DNA of 64,000 nt from Saccharina japonica. Its lineage: Eukaryota > Sar > Phaeophyceae > Laminariales > Laminariaceae. Of this stretch, positions 1-12,694 are shown piece after piece. How positions within the stretch are numbered: position 1 is the stretch's first letter; the number at the start of each line of letters is the position of its first letter. The position numbers and the translations under genes are program-made. The DNA lies in NCBI GenBank assembly GCA_008828725.1, contig MEHQ01003939.1, positions 1-64,000 of the forward strand, in the 5' to 3' direction. The notes below the pieces were generated by a model, which searched no databases, was not told where the DNA came from, and worked only from the letters and a program-made list of their open reading frames with translations.

Positions 1-23
1 CACCAAAGATTAGGATCTTGGGG

Positions 24-270
24 GGTGCTGGTGCGTGTGTTGACCAATGAAAAGCGAATTTGAATTTTATTTTTCCCAAATTGAATTTATTTTATACTCG
101 TTAATATGGGGCCTTAGGGCCCGTTTTAACGAAGAAGAAAAAAAAACAATTTGGAAAAAAAATTAAATTCAAATCCGCTTTTCATTGGTCAACACACGCA
201 CCAGCACCAAAATTAGGATCTTGGGGCATATATTTGGTGCTGGTGCGTGTGTTGACCAATGAAAAGCGAT
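24..270. repeat. Foldback (inverted repeat) array
   Basis: An arm beginning GGTGCTGGTGCGTGTGTTGA (24-60) is repeated in inverted orientation at 165-208 and again in direct orientation at 236-270. The unit 24-208 is therefore a hairpin of about 185 bp with arms of about 45 bp. It is bracketed by the same short flank, ATTAGGATCTTGGGG, at 9-23 and 212-226. This looks like a MITE or a tandem array of MITEs. No transposase accompanies it. Confidence 0.7.
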
Positions 271-654
271 TATTTGAATTTTTATTTTTCCAAATTGAAT
301 TTCGATATTTATATGCTTCAATAGACCAAATTTACAAAGTTAATAGTTGTACTAGTTATTTGGCCCCCGATCATATGTTAAACCCAATTATTCAAAGTCA
401 TGGGACGTTTATTTGTGTGGCGCATTTTTGCCGAAACTGCACAGCTTGTTTTCGAGCGTCTACGATTTTGCCAGGTTGGACTCGATGAATTTTCATCCGG
501 CAGCCTTAATATGATAAAAAAACACTATTTTTCACGTTATGTACGCAATTCCTTGTGAGCAGTCTCAGACCTAGACAAAAATTCATTGCCCATCGTAGTT
601 AGCCCACTTTTTGTCGCTGCAATTCTCATGGACATCTTACATTAGACGAAACAA

Positions 655-1062
655 GCCCCTACGTAGTTGTCCCATTCTGGGACAGTATCATCGACTAAAA
701 TGTCCACATCAGTATTTCATCGTGGTGCAGTTTACTTCAGTGCTGAAATGTCCCAAGTATTTCCCGCATGTGGGACCAGTTACTTAACCCATTCAGAACT
801 GAAAAACAAATGTCCCACACTAATTCCAAGTAGTTTCCCAATTGTGGCCAGCACTCATTAGACTGAACAATGTCTAATAAGTAGTTGTCCAAAGGACCAG
901 TTCTTAACCCATTCAGTACTGAAAAATGTCCAACACTAATTCCAAGTAATTTGTCCCCAAATTCGTGGGACCAGTTCTTAACCCATTCAGAACTGGAAAA
1001 AAAAATCCAACACTAATTCTAAGTAGTTTGTCCCCAAATTCGTTAGACCAGTTCTTAAGGTA
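655..1062. repeat. Cluster of type II TTAA palindromic elements
   Basis: Several degenerate copies of the 80-85 bp element follow each other. Each has AACCCATTCAGAACTGAA at one end, a core reading CACTAATTCCAAGTAGTTTG, and GTGGGACCAGTTCTTAA at the other end. Copies are recognisable from about 784, 905 and 980. Outside this cluster the same element recurs at 13783-13942, 20655-20742, 24947-25028, 27844-27928, 44163-44318, 47208-47295, 49964-50140 and 62498-62580. Confidence 0.7.
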
Positions 1063-1627
1063 GAGGGCACGAACCTTGTTTTTTTTTCTGAGGGGTGGTG
1101 GTCCCTTGATTATAGTATAGGAGCTCTATATATACCTCTCACCCGAAATCTGTTTATTTTTTTTGGAAGAAAAAAAAAAGAAAAATGCTCGTACAGCAGT
1201 TAGTACCCGATCAACATTGTCCTGACCGAAGTATTATTTTTGCGAAAAGTATTGCATAACAAGAATGAAAGAAAATGCCGACGATTTGGGGTTAAGAAAC
1301 CCCGTCACATTCCGTCCGAAAACGTTTCAGCCAAAAAAAAAGGTATACCATATACCTCTACGTATCGTAGCAAGAGTGTCTACAGTCTAGCCCGGCCCTT
1401 CACTCGTCCTCCCCGAAAGGCCGGTGAGGTCCGCCTGAATTTCCGGTAGAACTCCCGAACCTGCTGACGCGCCCTGTGTGCAGGAGCATCCTTCAAAAAG
1501 TTTTGTGCAGGATGCCGGTTTTAATGGGTGAGGCTGGCCTTTTGGGCCGCATGTTTTTTTGTTGTTGGAAAAACGCCATCAAAACACGCGGCGGAGCCGC
1601 GTGGCTGCCCCTGCCGACCTCGTGCCC

Positions 1628-1685
1628 CCCGAAGGGTTGGGGTCAGGGTTAGGGTTAGGGCTAGGGGTATGTCTGGGGTTAGCTT
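1628..1685 (+). repeat. Degenerate TTAGGG-like interstitial repeat
   Basis: The stretch reads as imperfect GGGTTAGGGTTAGGG-type units with interruptions. Shorter patches occur at about 44525-44550 and 46854-46875. It resembles telomeric DNA but is too short and degenerate to be a chromosome end. Confidence 0.5.
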
Positions 1686-1774
1686 AGTCTGAGTCGACGG
1701 GCGAGGTAGAAACTGACCACACACAGCCTGCGTTCCACAACTCTCAGATTTTGTTCCCCTCAAAACCCGTAGTC

Positions 1775-1855
1775 GTAGTTCGCGCGATCGAAGTATCCCA
1801 CGCAGCTTGCAAATATGAGTTTCGACGAAAGCCTCTATCTCACGGCTGTCGTTTA
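1775..1855 (-). repeat. Dispersed repeat containing TTTCGTCGAAACTC
   Basis: An element with GAGTTTCGACGAAA and CGCGCGATCGAAGTAT motifs lies here. Copies in the same or opposite orientation are at about 27610-27690, 30237-30312 and 40088-40170. The copies are diverged, and boundaries are not defined. Confidence 0.45.
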
Positions 1856-3120
1856 AATATATATATATATATATATCTATGTATAGGGCCTGCTTGCTGC
1901 ACCCCTCCGGAGCACGTGATGCCCCGTCCGGTGCTCTCTCGAGGCCACCCGAAAAAAATATATCGGCGGGTCTCTCATTGTATATACTGTAGTGCTTGGG
2001 CCACAAGCGGCGTGAGCGCCGGCACATAGGTTGCCCCCTCTCTCTGCAAGCACAGTTAGCCGTCCTGTTGGCAGCGTTGAACGCATTGGAGCAGTCCGTG
2101 ACGATGAGCCGGCTGCTGCCCTTCTAGTGTAGGGTGGCGTAACGTGCTCGACCCCCCCCCTCCCCCGCAAAAACATGCCAGATAAGAGGTTGCCAGCCGT
2201 AGCTTGATAAAGCTGTATGGGAGAAAGTAACCAAAGGGCGAGCTGGAATAAGGTGGGATAGCGTAGTCGAGAAAGTACAGAAGAAATATAGGAAAGGAAA
2301 CCAAATACGAAAGAGATGGTGGCCATAGTAGAGACGTTTTGGGGGTGCAAGACAGAAGCAAAAGCAAGGATAGGAAGAAGGGAAAGGCTAGCGCTACAAA
2401 AGAAGGGTGGAAGGGGAGGAACACTTAGAGATATTATTATTATTATTATTATTATTATTATCTTTGCCATCCGACAATGTGCAGCATGATCTTCAGCGTT
2501 GATCACTCATACAATTCCCCAAAGCAGAAAACCACGGAAACCAAGGAAACCTATATGCGTACAGTCTAACACCCTTCTATGTCTGCTTCCCGCCAAGATT
2601 TATCCACCATACTCCATTTGTTGTCCTTGCTCCCTCCTTCTTCCCAATATGCACTCTTTACGTTCAATTATTAAGTCCTAAGCCGCATCCAAGCTCCATC
2701 CCCACGCCATCGGTGTGGGTATGTCATCCCCCCCCCCCTGCTCCTCCTCGCTTCCTGGCGGCCCCTGAGCTGAAACCCTCCTGGAAATAGCGACTTAGAT
2801 ATGTACGGGGGGCTAAGAGAAGGGACAGGAATGGAAATTTGCACAGCCCGATGGTCTTGGCGAAAACGCTGAAACTGAGATTTCGTGTAGGCGGCCTGGA
2901 CCTGTCAGAAGGAAGAAAGAGGTATACCAGTAGCCGGGAGGAGGAGGAAGCAGATGCACAGATGTGCCCTTGTGGCGAATCAATAAATAGTAGGATTCAC
3001 ACATCGGGAGAATGTGACATGTACAAGGAGGAACGGGATGTGTCAAGAGAAGAGAAAGGAAAATAGATAAATGTGACATATGGAGAAGTTTGGTACGCTA
3101 GATAGTAGCGAGAAAACGAC

Positions 3121-3367
3121 CTCTATCTTGGGAGATAGACGGTGGCCACAGGCGGCGAAACAGGGAAGGGGATCAGATTAGCAAAGCAGTTCTTCGTACT
3201 ATATGGAAACAACGTAATGAGCGCCCAACTGCTGGGGGTGTCTCTATTAGGAGTAGGCGGTGTATCTATCAGGAGTAGGAACGGTGCTCCGTCTCGAAAG
3301 GGATGCGTGGTCAATGGTCAAATACCTAAGGCAAGCAACAAATGAGTACCCCCCCCCCCCCCCCCCC
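3121..3367 (+). repeat. Poly-C-tailed dispersed repeat, family P1, near full length
   Basis: This copy starts near a GGGAGATAGA motif and contains GGTGCTCCGTCTCGAAAGGG. It ends CAAATGAGTAC followed by 19 C. A second near-complete copy is at 43757-44020 with a 27-C tail, and truncated copies are at 41813-41879 and 54086-54172. All copies keep the same order, with the C tract at the same end, so the tract behaves as a 3' tail. There is no coding capacity. Confidence 0.7.
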
Positions 3368-6300
3368 GGCATAGCGACCCAAAAACTGTCTCATACACTC
3401 GCGGTGGACGTTCTCCAGCCGGTCGCCACCGCCGCATTTCCCCCGTCGGTGTAATTGAGCCGTCTCCACGTCTGTCGAGACGCAGACCGGTCGGCACTTA
3501 TATCCCTTAGCGTGATTCCGCTAAACTGCATGGAAAAGTTTTTTTTCCAACATTGGAAAAGGGTTTCCACCGTTTCGGTGGGAATGATTCAGGATTGATT
3601 GTCATCGCGAACCTCGGCCAGAAGACTGTTATCACGCCCCTCGGCCAAGCTCCTCTCATCGCCCAAGATGATGTAGGCGTGTACACAGGTGGACTGCAGG
3701 TGCGCCGCGAAGCATTGCCTACTCGTGTCGTTTCCGGGACCCGATAGAGCTCTGCGGGCGCCGATGTGGCCGAACAGCACCCGGGGGATACGTAGATGTA
3801 CTCGTCTTCCGGGTGCCAAGGGGGAGCACCCACTTCTTTCTTTTCCCTCCCTGGTACTCTCCAGCACCACCGCCGCCGCCGCCGCCGCTGTGGAAACAGC
3901 GGCGTGGTCTTTTTGCCGGAATTTGACCACTATCCAAGGAGAAGAGTACGAGTTATTAGCCCGCCACGTCTCCTTTTGTTGCCAGCAGAGCACGGCTCTG
4001 CTAGGAGAGGGCGCATGCAGCGCGACTTGAACACCCGTCCGCATATAGCGACACGCACGCCGACGAAGCACACGGTCGGTCATGCTTATTTGATTTATGT
4101 CTACTGTATCAGAGCCTCCTCCGAAGTTTTTTGGCGCGGGGGGGGGGGGGGGGGCATTTTCCCTCTCGTCTTCGCGCTCCCTCGCCTAGTTTGTACGCGA
4201 TTACGAGCCACATGGAAGCACGAAGATTATTCTCTCGTCGTCGCTCTCGGCTGCTAACAGCCCAAGTCTCTATCGTCGCCTCTTCCTATATACCGCCGTC
4301 CAGCGAGTGCACACAGAGCCGGCAGAATATACCACCACACACTGCAGAGGTTCATCGCTTGATCGCCCTTGTAGGAGCAAGTTTGGCGTCGACACATTTA
4401 TTCGTTGTGATTTTCGATTTTCTGCTTCTTCTGCTTCTTCTATATACGCATGATGATATCATAGGCTTTCTTCTACCCCCCACTTTCTTTCGTTGATACT
4501 TTTTTTTGTTTGGAGTTGCCAGGCTCTTACGTGTGGCACTGTTTACACTACGAGTACAGCCCCTCTCATAAGAAAGAGCCCTATACGTATATACGAGGTA
4601 CAACAACCCCAGCGTTAGATTTCCGGGGAAAATAAGAAATTCGGGAGCGGTTTCGAGATACAGCAAGCAGTGTAACGTCTTTTCTCAACAAGAATTTTTC
4701 AATTTTTTAGCCTGCTACCCTGTGGACCAGTATAAACATCCCGGTTTCTTACGGATGGGAGGGCCGGTACTGCTGTTGTTACCGCTGGGTAATGTTTACT
4801 CAATACCTGGTAGTAGTACAGTTGCTGCTGCACTGCTGTTAATTGTGTGCATTGTGTACATACACACCTGGCATCGGCTAAAAACCTCGAGTGGTAGTGA
4901 TAGAATGCCCGCCACACACAGCAAAACAAATACCTTTCCCAGGCAGCCGGCGGCAGCCGGCCGGCATCGCCTCTAGGCCGTTGCTTTTATTTTGCTCTCT
5001 CAAATGTTGTGTATCATCATCCGGAGGTACATTCAAATTTGATGTTTGATTATTTGTTTGACATTTCCCCCCCTCTCTTGACCGGCGCCGTGCACCAGCG
5101 CACACAAAAAAGCTCTCTTGAACGCAGGATACATACGTCGTATCATATGCATGCTACCGCACCTCTCTCCTCTCTTCCTGTGTGCTCCTCCTCTCGCGTT
5201 GCGCCTCATCCCTCGCACCTACGGAGTGTGATGGGCTACGAGTGAGTACGTACAGGCAGACGGTATGGTTTGGCATAGACTCGCACTGACTTGCTCAAGA
5301 GTCTCGCATCATGAAAGTGCTGTGGTCTCCCACCATGAAACAGCAAAATAGTGTGAAACTGGTGGTGAAAGCAACGAAAGTTGCAACAATATACGCTGGA
5401 AGCTAAAGATTCATGAATCAGAACAAGCAAATCTAAACAAACTGACGAAAAGCGGAGATGAAAGCGGAAAAAAGGTCCAAAATGAGAATATTCAGCGCAA
5501 AATGTTTTTTTTTTGGCGCAAAAACTTTTTGAAAAAGCTCAAAGTTCCAAATAATTTCTCTCTCTTCGGGACTGTTGAATTATTATAGAACGTGAAAAAA
5601 TTACGAAATTAAAATCATGTACGAATCGTAGATACACACCGAAAATATGCGGATGATGCGAATAGTCTAAACATTTTACTTGTTATTTGTATAGAACAAT
5701 GAAACGAGAGAGATAAAATCGCCAATCAGAATTAATATTATCATCATTTTGTTTTACGCAAAAGTTACAGAAACGGAGAGACGTATCATATGATACGCAT
5801 ATAAAGTACTGGTACGAAACAACTTTAAACTTTCTTCTTCGAAGCCGCGTGCAGGGCGGCGAGCTTGTCAGCTCTCTGGTCCGCGCCCAAGCGCGGGTTA
5901 GAGCTGTGTTCACCGAGGCAAACGCACACGCACGCCTAAAACCCCAGCGGGTACCAGCGCGCCGCTCCCGTCGGCTTTCATCTCCGTGCTCCTTTGGACT
6001 GGCCGTGATTTTCTGGATAGTTTCCAACCGGGATATTGGAGACGCCGCCGCCGTCAAAATTCGACTTCGGGCGTTGTCTTTACGGGTCTGACCCAGGAAG
6101 CCGCTGGTGGGAAGGAAGGAAGGAAAGGAGGGAGCCTGGGGTCTTCAAAGTAGGCGAGTGTGTGCGTGTGTTTGGGGGTCCACAGGGAGGGGTTTGCCTT
6201 CGTTGCAACTACTACTACGACTGCCCTTCCGAACAATTGCGGGTCTCTCTGCTTAGTTGTGCTCTGTTCCTTTGCTCGGCTGACTTCTTCTTGCGTCCTG

Positions 6301-8741
6301 TCTCGTGGGTGTATGCATGCAACACACTGTCAAAATGCACAACGAAGAAAAGTTGTTGCATGCTGTCCTTCTTGCTTGTGGTGCTGCCACGCATCCACAC
6401 GCCCGGCTACGGCGCCAGCCAGCCGTACTCTTCTAAAAACAAAATCCACAGCAGCATTCTCTGCTCCTGCTGTTATAGAGCAACGACAACACAACGCACC
6501 AAACAAACAACGCACACTTTTTTTTCTAGTCGTCGTGTTGTGGTTGTTGTTGCAGTCTTTTGAGTCGGAGATCGTCGATGGCTTGCAGTAGTAGAGACAG
6601 CAAGCACTTCTACAGCTGGCTGTACCTTCTTCTACCACAGCACCCGCCCATAACCGTTCGACCCTATGTTGGGAATAGTTGAAGGGCGGCAATTCCGGGG
6701 ATAGGGTTGCATATAAGCTTTTCAAGACCGATTTGCAGCAGCTGCAGCAGCAGCAGCAGCAGAGCTACGAGCACTTTTCGATTGCTTGCATTGAGATGTC
6801 GTGGGTTTCGCAAGGCTGGAGCTCCTCCGCCAACAGCAGCAGCAGCAGCAGCAGCTGCGTATGTTCTGTCAGAAAGAGAGAGGGAAACCAAAAACGTATA
6901 AAAACAACGCCGCACCCACGCAGCAGCACCCACACCCACTCAACCACACCCACCCCAAAAAGTCAGTCCTTTGGGTTGCATGCTGTCTGCTGTCTGCTGT
7001 CTAATGTCTGCTGTCTTCTGCTGCTGCTGCTGCTGATGCTGCTTGCTGCTTGTTGGTTTGTTTGTACGCCAACACAAAACAACAAGCAGCAGCAAGCAGT
7101 CGATGGCATACATAATGCTATTTAGGTGATAAGTATACGACACACATTAGCCCAGCACTACTTGTACTACCGCAGCGGTTGACGTACCAGGTACAATACG
7201 TACGAGTGCACGTAGTGCGGGGGGGCGGGGCGGGGGGCGGTTGGAATGCCGAGAGCCGCTTTTGCCAATTCAAGTCAAAGGCACGACGATATACAATGCG
7301 TAAAATGTGCAACACCCGGTAAAACACGGAACGAGTTAGTTTGCATGCATGCAGGGCACAAGTTCCACGGGCTCGTCATATGCTCGGTACATTGTACCCG
7401 CCCCCGTCTTCCTCCAGCTGTTTACGGTGGTATACCTGCTGGTCTTCTTGGATAAGGGGGGGGGTTGCAGGGGGGGAGTTGGAAGAAACAACGGTCGGGG
7501 TCGGCCTTAGGTTGTTTTCTGGATCAAATGTTATGTTTCTATTGAAAAGTTTGGTATCGTAGACACCGCGGTCCCTCCCTCGTGGTATAATATTATCTCC
7601 TCTCCTGTCTAGCCATACGCGAAGCTATGAAGTATGAGTCGTCCTGAGAAGGCAATGAAGGCGGCGTTCTTTTGTTTGGCCAGGAAGACTCTATACGTTA
7701 CATCTACGTACGTATTATTACAGGTCCGATCGATTTGTGGTGGAGCAATCGACGCTCTCAATTCTCAATCGATATCGAATCGACTCGAGAAATCATTCGA
7801 TATACTCGTACGATCAATTGCGTACGATCACCGATCGCTCTCTCTTTCCCTCTCTCTCAACCGATCGATCGTCGTTCTTCTTCCTTGATTGATTGATTTG
7901 ATTGATGGAACGAACGATTGTGGTCGATGGATGGCATTTTTTTTTTTTTTTGGATCATATCGTACGCGAAAACAAAAACAAGAAAACATGCAGCAGCACC
8001 CAGCACCATCAAAGAACAAAGAGTCCACGCTGGTCACCCTGTCCATCTCCCACCACCCTTCTCTCAAGGTACCTATTATACGTCCATCTAATTATAGCAT
8101 TATAATTACGAGTATAGCAAGAGTATAGCATTATAATTATTGCATTGTTGTATATACATATCATAGCAATATAGGGACATCTACCGGCAGTGTTAACACA
8201 AACACAACGTAACATTGCATCCATAATCATAGTTGTATCATTACGAGAGCAATCACTACTTGCCACGCTGGCATCTGACAGGCCAAGCTACAGCAGTACG
8301 AGTAAGTCTTCCGCCGGGTGCGAACCCTACGACGAGCCCCACGAAGAACCCCCCTCCCTCCCGCAATACCAGGTACCAGGTACTGGTACAGAACAAGGAG
8401 TAATACCTGTGGCAGACAGATAAGGTTATATACTGCGTCGTAAAAAGGTGTAAGACCATTAGCAGACAGATAAGGGTACGTACGATGTACAGGATGTAGG
8501 ATGTACTACCGGTAATTACAAGCAGTACTGACTGTGTAGTTGTAAGTGCACATCAGAGCATAAATCATATAACGTTTACCCCCCCCCCCCCCCCCCCTCG
8601 CCCCTCCGCCCTTCCGCCGCCCCCCCCGTCCAGCAGCAGCAGCAGCTACGCCAAGCAGAGCCGAACAGGCGAAGCAGAGCTAGCCTGAAAAGCTAAAGCA
8701 AACCACTAAGCCACGGGAAGGAGGATCATAAAGTAAGCAAA

Positions 8742-9822
8742 ATGGCGTCATCTTGGGCGACATCATCCGACTTCCCCCCCCGAAACGGACAGCAGTCCTC
8801 CCAACCAGTCGGCAGGGGCAGAACCGCGACCATCACCCGCCGTCAATCTTCCGAGGACCTCACCAACGACCACGACAACGACAACATCGCTAGCAGCAAC
8901 CTCCGGGGTAGCCGGAGCCTGTCGCGGCCCAGGACGACCGTAGCCGAGGCTGTCTCCTCCCGCGGGGAGAGCACCCACTCCGCCCCGGGGGGGAGCTACA
9001 ATGGGTACCAGACGGGGGAAGGCGGCGGCGCCCCCAGAGGGGTCAGGTTTAGCGAGGACGACTCCGTTATCAGCAGACCTGGGGACCCTGCGGACAGTGG
9101 CTCCGAGGGTGGCTACTACTACAGCAGCAGCAACAACAACAGCAACAGCGGGAAAAGCGGGAAGAAGTCCAAGAAGAAGTCGAGCAAGTCGGAGGAGGGC
9201 GGGTTCTACTACGTGCACGGCAACAGCGGTTACAGGAAGAGTCTCAACACCAGCGGTGGGTACTACTACAGCAAGGGCGGCCCCCCCGGGAGTGCCGCTG
9301 CTGCTGCCGCGGCCGCGGGGGAGGAGGAGGAGTCGGGCTCCGATAACGACGAAGGAGGCCGTAGCAGCGGCGGTGTTGGTGGTAGCGATAGCGGCCAGCA
9401 GCAGCGGGAGCAGCAGCAGCAGCAGTCGTCGTCGAAGTCTTCCCTGTCCGGATCGCTGATGTCAATGCGGCGGGGGAGAGGCAGAGCACCCTCTACTGCC
9501 TCCGCTTCGTCCACAGATTGGCAACCTTTGCACGTTGCTGGGTTATCGGAAAGCGCCAACGGGGGCGGTGGCGGGGGCGGGGGTGGGGGCGGGGGCAGGC
9601 CGCGCGTCCAGGAGCGGGGGCGTGGAGCGGGCAGAGGCGTTCACGGGGGGGGGGGGGGGGGGGGCACGAGGGGGGGGGGGGGGGGGGGGGGGGGCGATGC
9701 GCCCGGGGGGGGGGGGGGGCAGGGGGGCTACGATGGCGTGAGCGACGGAGGGAGTGCTGTGTCCGGCGACGCCAACAATGGGGGCGGCGGCGGCAGCAGC
9801 AGCAAGAAGAGCCGCTGGAGAT
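8742..9822 (+). CDS. Putative exon 1, Ser/Gly-rich low-complexity protein
   Basis: The open frame starts with an ATG in a favourable context (GCAAAATGG). It encodes a Ser-rich, Arg/Lys-patched start, tyrosine triplets (GGYYYSS, GGFYYVH, GGYYYSK), an Ala run, a Gln run and long Gly runs encoded by G homopolymers (about 9640-9720). I end the exon at 9822, before GTGAGTG, in phase 1; reading on gives only AT-rich intron-like sequence and a stop at 9983. There is no known domain, and the region is probably disordered. Phase 1 fits exon 2 at 28698, but the 18.9-kb gap means this could be the first exon of another gene. The G runs make the frame after 9640 vulnerable to sequencing error. Confidence 0.6.
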
Positions 9823-10970
9823 GTGAGTGTTCTTTTGCCTTTTTTTTAATATTTTTTGTTTTAATGTCCTGTGTCTCGGTCTTGGGTGGCGTTTTTTTTT
9901 TGCTCTCGTGTCCCTGTATCCTCGTGTGTGCTATTATACGATCTTGTATATACGAACTCCGAACTCCGCACTTACTTTTTTAACAATCCCTACCGGTCCA
10001 TTTGGAAATGTATTATATGATATGGTATGATACCTGAATCACATTATTTCACATTATTTACGTATCATGCTCGTCGTAGAGCTGCCTCGTATGCGTAGAG
10101 CTGAGACTCTTATATACGTGTAAACTCTTTTTTTTTTTCTGGGCTTTGTCCTTGGGGGCTGTTGCACCTCTCTGTCAAGAACATCAGTAATCAGTACACA
10201 ACAATGGAGCACTGCTTCTGTCGTTCGCACCGGGCCTTACTTTTTTTTTTTTTTTTTTTTTATCCTCCGGCGGATGGGTAAAAATAAAGCTTACGCCCTC
10301 CACCCTTACGTATAAGTACCACAGCCGTAGTATATAATATACCGAAGTATACCAGTAGGCGATAGACTACCCTGCAGAATACCAGGTATAGCAGCATTAA
10401 CATCAACAGCGAGCGGTGATACTCCTACGAGTACGTATATATTTCAGATATACCAGTACACATTTTTATGTACCGCTTTGTATCGTGGCAGAAAGCCCAG
10501 ACCCCGGCCACCGTCTATTTGTCGAGCAATCAAAGAATCCAAGCAATCAAACGAGATCCAAAAATATAATCGACATTTACGCGTATCCTAACAATATCGT
10601 AGTTTTAGTTTTACGTCTTGTTTGCACGCACGCATCAATATGTACGGTACAGACAGCAGACGGCAGTGCGGCAGCTGCAGTGGGGGGGTAATCTAATATG
10701 TAATACCTGGTACGCAATGCTGATGTTAATATTGACACTGCCAACATCACGTAACACATATATATGATACCTGGTACTCGCACATTAGGCCCAGCGCAAT
10801 GTTCTACAATGAAATATCGTTCCTATTCGATGGGCCCCCGCGGGGCTGCTGTCTGCCGTTGCTCCTCTCGAACGAAACACCACAAACAACATTCTGGTAC
10901 ACCACCAGCACAATTTCTGAACAAACAAGCTCCGAAATTAGTAAACATTAGATGCCGAAATCGCAGTGTA

Positions 10971-10972
<2 letters not shown>

Positions 10973-11023
<51 letters not shown>
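10973..11023 (+). repeat. 51-base poly-C tract
   Basis: An uninterrupted run of 51 C, the longest homopolymer in the window. The downstream sequence is not the usual ATGAGTAC flank of the poly-C-tailed families. The run could form i-motif or G-quadruplex structure, and its true length may differ from the assembly. Confidence 0.9.
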
Positions 11024-11025
<2 letters not shown>

Positions 11026-12265
11026 CCAGCCGTATAGGCTGCGCTCGCAAGCTTGCTTGCTTGTTTATTAATAGCGGCACAAGACACGGACAGAAAGAAA
11101 TGCGGACGAGTCGTTGCCGGGTCCTGCCTGTGGCCGAAAGCAGAACGGAAACTACAAACGAAACAATACAAAGCGAAACACAACCAAAAACCAAAAACGA
11201 AAAACATGCGTGAACAAAAACAAGAACAGGAACGAGACAGGGGACAAACCAAGCGAAAAACAAGAACACACAGACCTCACGTAACACGAGAAGAACATAC
11301 ACACACAAGACACCCGAGGCGCAGGACGCAGGGCGCAGGCAGGACAGCAGTCGCCATAATTTGGACCAGACACCGCATCGATTTTTACAAAGTGTCTACG
11401 TATATACGTGTGACCTAATGGGAGCGAGAGCAGGGTACGGCTGTGATATTATAGGGTTGATTGATAGAGTTCCGGAGCAGTGGCGGCGTTTTCTGCTGCA
11501 CCTTCTTTCGTCCCCCCACTTCCCTCCAAGCGAGGGTCATGAACCATGAGCCATGAGAGATGAGAGATGAGGGTCATGGGATAGGACGGTTCTGGTTGTT
11601 GAATACGCAACGTACCGGTAAACAATACGGTATATACGCAATACGCACGAGACATTTACACATTTATACGACAGCTGTATGATTCAAATAACAAATTTCA
11701 GCAGTACAGCGCAGTAAAATTCACAGGTGTGTGTATCTTATTGATCTTTGGTACGTTTACGTATGATACTGACTGATAATGGTATTGGCACATTGACACT
11801 GGTCCACAGCAGCAGCAGCACGGACACTCGTATGACACTCTGTGTTATATACTGCTTGTATACATGTACTCGTAGACTACCCGAACTTTTACAATGTGCA
11901 CCTGGTGGCTATTAATATTATACCTTGTAGTAATATTAATAGTAAATCACCGGGTAGCGCAGACAGGACTGATAACAGCATCACGGATATTTTCATACAA
12001 CATACCAGGTATAATATAAACCTTGGGACAGGACTATTAATATCAACAACACATCATGATCATCAGGTCACGTACCTGGAATTTGTTGGTATTTAGCACT
12101 GGGTGGGCCAAATTTTCCCGCACGAGCATAAATGTTCTGCGTGCGCGTACTCCATTTATGTACCATACATATTATACGAGATGATATTATACATTATTTG
12201 TATGATATGTGTGTGCGTGTTCTTCACATTAAACCGTTCTTTGTAAATACCCATCGACATATCAT

Positions 12266-12352
12266 ATACCACTTTGTATCGAAATATAAGCACCTTTTGT
12301 AGATCAATATTTAATAAAAAATGTGCTTATAATGCGGGACAGAGTGGTATAC
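12266..12352. mobile_element. Stowaway-like MITE copy
   Basis: Terminal inverted repeats ATACCAC...GAAATATAAGCAC and GTGCTTATAATGCGGGACAGAG-type enclose about 87 bp flanked by TA. Further copies are at 30331-30415, 44776-44868, 46092-46180, 46618-46704 and 56022-56106, with a run of related units at 22410-22640. Confidence 0.65.
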
Positions 12353-12409
12353 AGTTTAGTACAAGATACTGGTACACAGGAGTATGAGTTAGCCCTTGCG
12401 ATACGGAAA

Positions 12410-12600
12410 AACGGTACTATAAATACTAAGGGGACTTCAAATTTCTGCCCCACCGTTTTTGCCTACTACTGGCTAAAAAGGACCGGAAACAACTTTGATT
12501 TTTTTTTTTTTTTCCCCATCCCATTCATTATCTTCACACTTCTGGGAGATTTTGACACATAAGAGGGACTTCCGCTCGAACGCAAAATGTAGGGTACCTC
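12410..12600 (+). repeat. Dispersed repeat pair, copy 1
   Basis: This stretch contains GGGACTTCAAATTTCTGCCC, then TACTGGCTA, then ACAACTTTGAT and a TCGAACGCA motif. The same ordered motifs recur at 22735-22890. The CCCATCCCATTCATTATCTT motif inside it also starts other repeats at 14130, 23474 and 45010. Confidence 0.5.
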
Positions 12601-12694
12601 AACCCTTCTAAGACTGGAGTCCCGTTTTGGGGACAAATTACTTATAATTAGAGTGGTCTGTTCCCCAAATGGGACTGCAGTCCTAAAAGGGTTA
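12601..12694. mobile_element. Type I TTAA palindromic MITE
   Basis: A near-perfect palindrome of about 95 bp. It reads AACCCTT...AGACTGGAGTCCCGTTTTGG at one end and the complement at the other, around a core ATTACTTATAATTAGAGTGG. Other copies are at 20743-20839, 45337-45433 and 47292-47388. Most start and end in TTAA. Confidence 0.75.

Larger units (their letters stand above)
1..8741. other. 5' non-coding region, repeats only
   Basis: No open frame here looks like a gene. Frames are short, overlap on both strands and translate to low-complexity or microsatellite peptides (CAG runs around 6735-6860 and 7018-7040, GCC runs near 3868-3890). The stretch holds a foldback array at the start, a cluster of TTAA-type palindromes (655-1062), a degenerate TTAGGG-like patch (1628-1685), an ATT run (about 2433-2461), a poly-C-tailed repeat (3121-3367) and several C or G homopolymers. 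A GC-richer patch at about 5840-6060 has an open frame of 80 codons with no recognisable domain. Promoter elements for the gene at 8742 cannot be assigned. Confidence 0.6.

Noticed and set aside
1628-1685. Telomere end
   Set aside because: The TTAGGG-like units are few, degenerate and internal to the sequence.
5849-6091. 80-codon open frame in a GC-richer patch
   Set aside because: No domain, no splice partner in phase, and an overlapping frame on the other strand of equal length.
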